Assembly: GCF_051622035.1 (NCBI RefSeq)
Contig: NC_135355.1
Coordinates: 33,771,986-33,835,985, forward strand
DNA: 64,000 nt
Direction of reading: 5' to 3'
Origin: Arctopsyche grandis
Lineage: Eukaryota > Arthropoda > Insecta > Trichoptera > Hydropsychidae
Shown here in pieces: positions 56,844 through 64,000 of the stretch (within the stretch, counting starts at the first letter, position 1; each line of letters opens with the position of its first letter). The position numbers and the translations under genes are program-made. Below the pieces are notes generated by a model that did no database searches, was not told the DNA's origin, and saw only the letters and a program-made list of their open reading frames with translations.

Positions 56844-56855
56844 ATACTTTTGATT

Positions 56856-57265
56856 GAAACCCCAATCATTGAAATCTTTTTGATTGAAACCCCAATCATT
56901 GAAATCATTTTGATTGAAATTTTAATCCCACACATTTGTACATTTGTTGTTGAAATATTGATTAAATTGCCTTTTTATTTTAATAATTTTATTATTTGTT
57001 TATATACATTTATTTTACTTGAGTTTTTTTTAATATAGTTTTTTTACTAAAGTTTTTTATATACATTTATTTTTTTGAAAATCAAAGTTGTTGAGAGCTT
57101 TCTGGGCATTTACATGTATTTAAAAAACAAAAATCGATTTTTTCATTTTTGAAAGAAATCAGTTGCAAATTTTACCAATGAGCATTTTGAACAAATGCTG
57201 TACCACTTGACCCCACTTAGCCGTGCATTAAATTGCGATACATTTATCGATTTGTTTCTTTTCAG
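56856..57265. other. AT-rich stretch ending in a strong splice acceptor
   Basis: A direct repeat of tttgattgaaaccccaatca lies at 56848-56905. The end of the stretch has tttgtttcttttcag, a clear polypyrimidine tract with AG at 57264-57265. Confidence 0.5.
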
Positions 57266-57437
57266 ATTTGGGAGAGTGGCACGCATCGGGATGTCAGTAC
57301 AGGCGTCATGACACGTGGTCATCTTGTTGCGTGCGTGCCAGCCGACACGCGTACGAGCTTTTGACCGACATCTTTGTGTTTGATCGAACGAAATGGTCGA
57401 CGGGGTACAGTAGTGTTTGCTCAGAACCAGTGACGAA
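57266..57437 (+). other. 5'UTR part of a candidate start-codon exon
   Basis: A GC-rich block directly after an excellent acceptor. It contains three short upstream ORFs: ATG at 57291 (6 codons), 57308 (18 codons) and 57393 (6 codons). All close before the ATG at 57438. An acceptor ahead of it means at least one further exon lies upstream. The open frames on both strands across 57143-57614 do not resemble known proteins. Confidence 0.45.
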
Positions 57438-57464
57438 ATGTCGCCCGAAAGCGCTGCCATGATG
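57438..57464 (+). CDS. Candidate first coding segment of the sugar transporter
   Basis: Nine codons, MSPESAAMM, from an ATG with purine at -3 (gacgaaatg) to an ATG|GTGAGA donor (GT at 57465). The phase is 0, which is exactly what the exon at 62795 needs: joined, the protein would start with a short acidic tail and run straight into VLAALAVSLG. Insect Tret1-like transporters usually have such a short N-terminal tail before the first membrane segment. The pairing rests on phase, splice quality, GC content and position. No transcript is available. A different N-terminal exon elsewhere in the 5.3-kb intron is possible. Confidence 0.45.
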
Positions 57465-57734
57465 GTGAGATCTGCCAGCGACAGAACGCACTATAGGGCC
57501 CAGGTGTGTATACTGCATTGTGCACTCGTAATAACATCATGCGCTGACGTAATTCCCAACGCAGATTCCTTCACCAACATACATACATACATATGTATCT
57601 GCAAACACACATAGACATTTCATCAATGAATGCCAACATTCAGTATTTTTGAGAGTATTATATGTATGTATGTATGTACATACGCTTTTCAAACTGATAT
57701 TTTATTTTATTTGATTAGAAACATTACATCATAA

Positions 57735-57887
57735 GACGGGCTGAAAACCAGACTGGTACAAGTGACATTTAAAAAAAAAATCTGGTTTAAGTGCTTAAAT
57801 AATAGCATATATGAAATGGTATTATTTTAGCACTTAAACCACCTTTTTTTTAAATGTCACTTGTACCAGTCTGGTTTTCAACCCGTC
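57735..57887. mobile_element. Hairpin MITE in intron
   Basis: gacgggctgaaaaccagact and ggtacaagtgacattta are mirrored almost perfectly by taaatgtcacttgtacc and agtctggttttcaacccgtc. The inner tggtttaagtgcttaaataa is mirrored by tattttagcacttaaacca. The loop is only about 20 bases, so a transcript would form a long hairpin. No target duplication is certain. Confidence 0.8.
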
Positions 57888-57894
57888 ATATTTA

Positions 57895-58138
<244 letters not shown>

Positions 58139-58568
58139 TTTATTGTTACAAATCAATACACACTCGCCATTACAGATTTGCTCCAATGCGACGGGTGTAC
58201 GTTAATGAAATACATAAACAATCAGTAATCAGAAATACAGTAATACATACATATACAATCAGAATATATAGAATATAGCAATTAATCAGAAATAATAATC
58301 ATAGTGACATCTATGGATTTCAGATTACTGTGTATAATTAATACAAATTATACACAGGCAGATTTTTGTGACAACAGGATTAGATTTTTTAATACCAATT
58401 TTCAGGAACCGTTTCAGCAATGATCAGATAAAATTGGCAAACTCTGATAGAGAAACGATCGATTTGGAGTCACAAAACCCCCAAATCTAACCAGCAGTGG
58501 CGAGGACACGAACCTATGACCTCAGTGATGCTAAATATATACGCTATCACTAAGCCAAACTGCTGGCT
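58139..58568 (-). mobile_element. SINE S1, full-length copy in intron
   Basis: Minus strand: head tggcttagtgatagcgtat, B box aggttcgtgtcc, cgccactgctggttagattt, gtgactccaaatcgatcg, cagagtttgccaattttatc and gaaacggttcctgaaaattgg. The 3' part is cgcattggagcaaatctg and a T-run on the + strand (the A tail). It is closest to the copy at 6613-7148. Confidence 0.85.
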
Positions 58569-58572
58569 ATGT

Positions 58573-59112
58573 GCCATGTGCCATGACAGGAATTATCCAA
58601 AGGCGACACACATAATTAAATTAGTTAACAAATTAACAGTATATAGAATGCAATAGAGACATCTATAGACAATCAACAAAATTTTTGATGCACATCAATT
58701 ACTCCAAGGCGACATATGGTTTTATTATTTTTTACATACATACATACATAAGAACTAACAATTTCTCAAACAAGCATATGTACATATGTAGAATGCAATT
58801 GAGACATCTACGGACAATTTTAATACAAAGCAAATTTGCGAGAAATATAATTACATAGGTAGCATTTACATATAAGATTCAACGAATTCGAAATGCTAAT
58901 AACTTCGCGAATTTGCGAGAAACTGAGGAGGATATTTATTTATTGCATTCGTCCCAACAATTAAGCTGAAAAAATCGGGAAATTCTAGTAGGATGTGGTC
59001 GATCTGTGTTTTAATAATCACGAGATCTCGCCAGCAGCGTATTTGGCCGGGACTTGAGCCCACGACCTATCTACTGGTATTAAATAGATATACAAGTGCA
59101 TTACGCTGTGGC
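58573..59112 (-). mobile_element. SINE family S2 copy in intron
   Basis: Minus strand: head near 59112, B box gtgggctcaagtcccgg, tacgctgctggcgag, the S2 body and two tries of the 3' part (aagtaattg... near 58690 and ataattcctgtcatggcac at 58595). A partial second tail seems to be duplicated at 58573-58700. Confidence 0.7.
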
Positions 59113-59130
59113 TGTGTATGTACGTGGTGT

Positions 59131-59395
59131 CCAGTCAAAACCGCTCGGTCAATAAGCGCCCTGACATAACCGCGCCGGCATTACCACGCGGCGACAAAAC
59201 CGCGCCAGAATATGTGCAAATAAAAGTTTGGAAGAGTTAGTTTTTTTCAACTTAAGACTTAAAGTTGAAGTAGCAATTGATATTTCATTTTTTCATATAT
59301 TCTGGCGTGGTTTTATCACCGAGCGCTTTTTGCTGGGGTTGTATTGTCGGCGCGCGGCTATGTCGAGGCGCTTATTGACCGAGCGGAAAAGTCGA
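59131..59395. mobile_element. TIR-type MITE in intron
   Basis: ccagtcaaaaccgctcggtc and aataagcgcc are mirrored by ggcgcttattgaccgagcgg at 59366-59385. Inner blocks (acataaccgcg / cgcggctatgt; aaaaccgcgccagaatatgt / atattctggcgtggtttta) are also mirrored. It is GC-rich at the ends and non-coding. Confidence 0.75.
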
Positions 59396-61200
59396 GGTAT
59401 CATGTATGTAAATCAAATGATGTTTTCTACATGCAATTTTTCAATTTTGATCCTAAAATCACATGACAAAATTACAAATGCTCACAATCGTATGAGCGTT
59501 GCTCATTTTTGCGTTACTATTGCCATTTTTATTGTTATTGAGACGATAACCTCATTTCTAATCATTCTACTGTATGTATGTATGATTTTTTTTTTTTTAA
59601 TTTTACTCGCTTGTATAATGTAGTAATTCAAATATTAGTATTTAAATAAATCAAAACATAAATCAGTATACATTATTAGCACGACAGAAGTTTTAGAAAT
59701 GAAATATTTAATTCAGACTTCATCTAAGCTATTTCGATATTACATAATGTGTAATAAAATCAAAATAACATTTTTTTTTCAACGTTTGGAAATCTACGCT
59801 CTAACAATTTTCATTACGTTCATATTCTAAAAAGAACTTTGGCAAACCGGCATTCGCATTTTTGGCTAGATGCTACAGTTCGTTGCCCTTGTCTTTTCGT
59901 ATTTACTTTCTGCCTTTCTTTTTATTTTTGCAAAGCCGTTTCTCGTATTCGCATCGTTCGCTTTTTCATGGCGATTTCCCGCGTTTCGTCTGCGAGTTTT
60001 CCCCGAAAGATCACATCCAATTCGCACAGATCGAAACCCCGGCGTACGATTCAAGAGCAAAAGTAAAATTCGTCGAATTGTCAAGTCAAGTGCAAAAGGT
60101 CACCGTCCAGTAATAGTTGACATTACGCGAAATGAGATAATATCGTTGCGAGCAAAACAAACCGTGACCGAGTTATTGCAATTATTTTTAACCTTTTCCT
60201 CGTTACTCACGTCAAATAAAAACACATGTTGAATTAATTTTCTCAAAATAAACACATATGCATGAATGACGCGAATCAAATGCAGACTTCGTATGACTCT
60301 CTATTCCTCGTATACACACACATAAAGTGAAATCTCACATTTTATGAATTAAAGTAGACACGTCGTGTTGTGACATACATATGCATATCCACGTGTAATA
60401 TACATAATTTGATATGTTAATGCGTTTCGCTATAAAATCGCTATCAACAGATAAGTTTATATTTCCTTTGAATCCCATTGTGAGCACACGTATACATAAT
60501 ATATGTATATTGAGTGGATTTTGCGAATTCATTTCAACAATATTTGCGTGACTTGTTTTATGTGGGGATTTCTCAAAAATTTTCCGCGAATATGTCAAAA
60601 ATAGGATTTTGTTTGGTCGTTCAACGTTAAATATTTGCACACTTATGTACATACATTACATAAGAAATTTTCGGCTTGCTTACATGTTGTTGTTTTTGAT
60701 TTAATTAAATTTTCGTGTTCCGGTATTAAAATAACATGCTTATACACAATATATATGTATATATAGTGAGTTATAAATAGCAATACGGCAATTAATTTTG
60801 TGTTTATACGACATTTACGATAATTTAAGAATTAATTTGACATATTAATTATGAAGTAATCTAATTAACATGGGAGTTTTATATAAAGTCTTCTTTTCAA
60901 TAAATTTCTTGAAAAAAAGTCAAATTTTCGTTTGTTAAACTTCGGATGTAATATTCTTTTGTATTCAGAATATAAATGAGGCTTATCAAGATTGATTAAA
61001 TCATTCCATTTAAAAAATATTTCTAAAAATAGCATACAAGTAAGCTTTGAGGCATGACAGGCGATTTAAATTAAAGAATATCAAAGTCTTATCAACCATA
61101 AGAATGATTGAAATAACTGAATAAAAACCCAATACAGATTGTCTCGATTTAATTTGTATAACTATATACATATAATGATCAATAACTTTTATATAACTCT
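59396..61200. other. Intronic stretch with an unassigned ORF
   Basis: ATG-initiated 120-codon frame at 59870-60232 (+): MLQFVALVFSYLLSAFLFIF, a hydrophobic start, then a basic Arg/Lys/Ser-rich middle. About 59830-60170 is less AT-rich than its flanks, and frames are open on both strands. No family or splice context is recognised, so I do not call a gene. The rest is AT-rich. Confidence 0.3.
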
Positions 61201-61204
61201 ATAT

Positions 61205-61890
61205 GCTACAGTATAGACTAGGCATGCCAGCTTGCAAAATTACCAAAAAAAAAAAAACACGTGCTGAATACCACTCTGTGTGTCGGCACCTTTATGGTAA
61301 TAATGGTAAATAGATTATTCCGTTTCTCATACACTTCTTCAAATATGAGAATCACCGTTATCGATTATTGTCACACATATGTCAATACAAGGTAAAATGT
61401 CACCGAAAACACTCCGGGACTAGGCATGCCAGTGTTTTTTTGCATGTGCAAAACTACATTAATAAAAATACGTGCGAATGGCAAACGGATTATTCCGCAA
61501 AAAGCGATTTCGCGCACGTCACTAAACTTTCGATCACGGAGTATCTGGCACTCGAGTTCTCGTTATTACAATATTTCGCATGTGTAGCTTTCGATTGATG
61601 GAGTTTTTGGGTGCCAAATGTTCCCCGATCGAGTGTTTAGTGATGTGCGCGAGATCGCTTTTTGCTAAATAATCACCAAACCAGTAAGTATAGACTCAAA
61701 AGTACGGCACGGGACGCGTACGTGGACTCCAGTGGCGATAGGCGTATCTTCGTAAAAGTATTATCTTTGTGTCATTATTAATTCTTACGATCTTTGACAA
61801 GTTAGTAAAAGAGAATCACCGTTATCGATCACCGAAGGTGATATGTTTACAAGGATAAAATATCACCGAAAACACTCCAGATGGTGAGTT
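61205..61890. repeat. Cluster of local duplications around a MITE
   Basis: A roughly 70-base block (gagaatcaccgttatcgat, acaaggtaaaat, tcaccgaaaacactcc) occurs at 61347-61415 and again at 61811-61882. The text gactaggcatgccag occurs at 61216 and 61422. A fold-back MITE sits between (61497-61665). Confidence 0.65.
61497..61665. mobile_element. Fold-back MITE
   Basis: gcaaaaagcgatttcgcgca and cgtcactaaactttcgatca are mirrored by tcgagtgtttagtgatgtgc and gcgagatcgctttttgc. The inner tctggcactcgagttctc is related to the MITE at 42600-42785. Confidence 0.7.
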
Positions 61891-62794
61891 TTGCCAAGGA
61901 TCGTGACATACACGTGCTTCTTACGATTCTATGTTTTTGAACCTTTAATCGTTTATTGTTTATGTATTTTTCGACAAAAAGACAATAGTCAAGCAGTCAG
62001 CGATTGCAACATAATTTGACCATCTACATACATACATATGTAATATGTACAGTGGTGTCACCCTAATGGTTTCCATGGGTTTCCGGAAACCCGTTGTTAA
62101 AAATCAAAAGTTTCCAGAAACCCGTTATTTAATCTAAAGATTCGTATTCTTTTTATCAAAAATCAGACAAATCTTAACAAAATTTAATGAACTTTCATTT
62201 AAAAGTGCCTTTGACGAAAAAAATGTATATATACATATATGTAGATTTTCAAAATTATTTTATTGAAAAAAAATTGGAAACCCGTTGTTCCAAAAATGGG
62301 GTGAAACCACTGCATATGTATGTATTTACTGGCAAAACTACTAACCAAAGACCTAAAAAATATACAAATATTTATAACCAATATATATATACATACATAA
62401 AATGGAAAATAATTCTACATATAATAAATAAAATAAGTATGTTTTTCAAATTTTGATTGAATAACTCAAAATTTACAACCAAAACGATTCGTTGAGCTAT
62501 TTATGGCTAAAATTTTAATTTGTATGATATAAAAAGTAAAAATTGAAACGGAACATTTCAAAAGCATTCATTAAGAAACACTTTTACGATCGACAATACG
62601 ATTATACGAAATTAATCATTGTTTAACGACACGTTCCAAAATTTAATTAAGAAAGTGTCCGCCTTTGAAGTCTGAACACTTCAACAGCTATATTGTTTTA
62701 TATAAATGGCCCGAAACAATCAATCGCATGCACCTAAATATATATAGATTCATACATACATATGCCAGTATATATAATCATTTTGTAATTATAG
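61891..62794. other. 3' part of the intron before the transporter exon
   Basis: AT-rich. The text ggaaacccgttgtt occurs three times (62083, 62115 variant, 62276), a short local repeat. It ends in tcattttgtaattatag, the acceptor for the exon at 62795. Confidence 0.5.
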
Positions 62795-62960
62795 GTTTTA
62801 GCAGCACTGGCAGTATCTCTGGGACCTTTGGCAGGTGGCCTGGGCAAAGGTTACAGTTCACCAGCCATAGCATCGCTTCAGGGAAATGCATCATCAGATC
62901 ATCATCCGTTCACGGTCACGGACCAAGAAGCTTCCTGGGTAGCCAGTCTCAGTTTATTGG
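62795..62960 (+). CDS. Sugar (trehalose) transporter exon, Tret1-like MFS
   Basis: A 166-bp internal exon between a good acceptor (attatag) and a consensus donor (ttgg|gtgagt). It reads VLAALAVSLGPLAGGLGKGY, SSPAIASLQGNASSDHHPFT, VTDQEASWVASLSLL plus the first base of the next codon (probably Gly). The first 20 residues form transmembrane helix 1 of a 12-helix major-facilitator sugar transporter. GKGYSSPAIASLQ is the loop after helix 1 typical of insect facilitated trehalose-transporter (Tret1-like) proteins, and SWVASLSLLG opens helix 2. NAS is a possible extracellular N-glycosylation site. The entry phase is 0 and the exit phase is 1. The protein would sit in the plasma membrane and move sugar down its gradient. 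Which paralogue and which sugar cannot be told from 55 residues. The remaining exons lie beyond 64000. Confidence 0.9.
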
Positions 62961-63522
62961 GTGAGTTGCGAACTTTTACATCCACCAAACTGTCCATCGT
63001 AAATTACAGGGGTTATACGTACATAATAGCAGTGTATAATGGAATAGTAAATCTTCGATACCCACGCAATTCAATAGATACTCCCACGTCTTCGAAGTCG
63101 TCTATTTAACGAGCGAAAAAATAAAACACGTTACGTTGTTATGTTATATGACACGTCGATATGTTTCTTTTTAATTATGTTCGAATATTTTCAATGATTC
63201 AAAGGAAAAGACGGCTGCGATCCGATGCGGAGATAACTCACTTGCATGTAATGATCAGGTTCTTGAACTTGCATTATATTATAATGTTATAAATTGCAGT
63301 GTAATTTACTCAAAAAAATCCGGTCGCGACGAGCGCATTTTTAATTAAATTCAATCGTCCTTAATCACATGTCGATTACACTGTTCGACAGTTTTTGACT
63401 TTTATTATGTGTTTTAGCATGTAAGTTTTTAAACACATTTATTACTGCATCTTCAACGCTCTATTTTTCATCACCACAATTAAGAAAAATAAATTGAAGT
63501 CCAATAGCATGTTTATATGTAA
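62961..63522. other. Start of the next intron
   Basis: No second transporter exon is found. At 63375 attacactgttcgacagttt matches the first bases of repeat R4, then the similarity ends. Confidence 0.45.
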
Positions 63523-63620
63523 CTAGTGTTGTACCCGATGATATATCATCGCATGGGTCTTGGCATATTAAGTTATTTAATAAAAAAAAAACCATTGTGT
63601 CACACCTCTGTATATACATA
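63523..63620 (-). mobile_element. Helitron-like 3' end H8
   Basis: Minus strand: hairpin cgatgatatatcatcg, spacer gggtacaaca, CTAG at 63526-63523, then T. The hairpin arms are perfect but differ in sequence from the other Helitron ends. The left part of the body is not matched to other copies and its 5' limit is unknown. Confidence 0.55.
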
Positions 63621-63924
63621 TATATTTATATATAACCTCTTTTATTTTGTTATTATTCGTATTACATTCGTACGTCGTTTTGTTGGAAGCTGTCTAGCTT
63701 ACGTATACATGTATGTCGAATCAAAACGACTATTATAGTACGGCGAGCGTTATCTCAGATATTGTAACGTGATGATTAGGTAATTGGTGCTCGTGGATCG
63801 CTGGTTCACCATCACTAATCCCAAGATCTCGCATTCGCGCCAAAAAGGGCTCAGCGTATAAACGAGCCGTACACAACAAGCGATAAGGGTGAAAACACAC
63901 TGCGTGGTATGGGACATCATGTGT
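63621..63924. other. Intronic stretch, slightly GC-richer
   Basis: No exon is recognised. The 71-codon minus-strand frame (63733-63948) has no domain. Confidence 0.35.
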
Positions 63925-64000
63925 CCTTACCAATTTATCTGGTTTCATTTTTGAAACAGTTCCTCATTAAACTGGCAAAAATCATTCTAACCACTATGTC
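63925..64000 (+). mobile_element. SINE S1 fragment at the window edge
   Basis: ccaatttatctggtttcatt, ttgaaacagttcctcatt and aactggcaaaaatcattcta are S1 body text as in 25.3 and 50.9 kb. The copy continues past the window and its head is missing on the left. Confidence 0.6.

Overview
This is a 64-kb piece of an AT-rich animal genome, most likely an insect. It is almost entirely non-coding. The evidence is the scattered tacata/tgtatg microsatellites, degenerate TTAGG-like runs near 43.56 kb, arthropod-style tRNA-derived SINEs, Helitron and hAT derivatives and 5'-truncated LINEs, together with one exon of an insect-type major-facilitator sugar transporter. I see no prokaryotic genes, rRNA, functional tRNA or CRISPR array. 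I could not identify the species.

Host gene content, all on the + strand. A GC-rich patch at about 26.77-27.08 kb has three CACGTG E-boxes, a TATAAAAG box and a good GTAAGT donor, so it looks like a promoter with a very short non-coding first exon. At 57266-57464 a segment bounded by a strong acceptor and a good donor holds three short upstream ORFs and an ATG (57438) that starts nine codons ending in phase 0. At 62795-62960 lies an acceptor- and donor-bounded exon in matching phase. It encodes the first transmembrane segment and the SWVASLSLL region of a Tret1-like sugar transporter. I infer one gene whose coding part starts at 57438 and continues past the right edge. Joining it to the 27-kb promoter through a 30-kb intron is a weaker inference.

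The rest is layered mobile DNA. (1) Two main tRNA-headed SINE families occur: S1 (B-box GGTTCGAGTCC type, about 18 pieces) and S2 (five pieces). They include two copies of the same head-to-tail dimeric S1 unit, at 9.4-10.2 and 19.6-20.3 kb. (2) Non-LTR retrotransposon tails: a Jockey-like family with four copies, each with its own target-site duplication; an RTE-like family with degenerate C-terminal coding; and two further families. (3) Helitron-like elements recognised by a terminal hairpin followed by CTAG/CTAA at A|T sites, including two joined end to end. (4) hAT-type and other terminal-inverted-repeat MITEs, several with 8-bp duplications. (5) A 2.4-kb fold-back structure at 27.2-29.65 kb with four nearly identical 479-bp direct repeats inside inverted arms. 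It starts about 130 bp downstream of the candidate promoter. (6) Three unclassified dispersed repeat families, called here R3, R4 and R5.

Layout: 0-16 kb is SINEs, LINE tails and MITEs; 16.9-26.6 kb is rich in Helitrons and MITEs; 26.6-30 kb is promoter plus fold-back array; 30-57 kb is sparse AT-rich sequence with scattered elements (possibly intron 1); 57.3 kb to the end is the 5' part of the transporter gene, with its 5.3-kb intron full of repeats. Element boundaries come from comparing copies within the window by eye and are approximate unless a target-site duplication is given.
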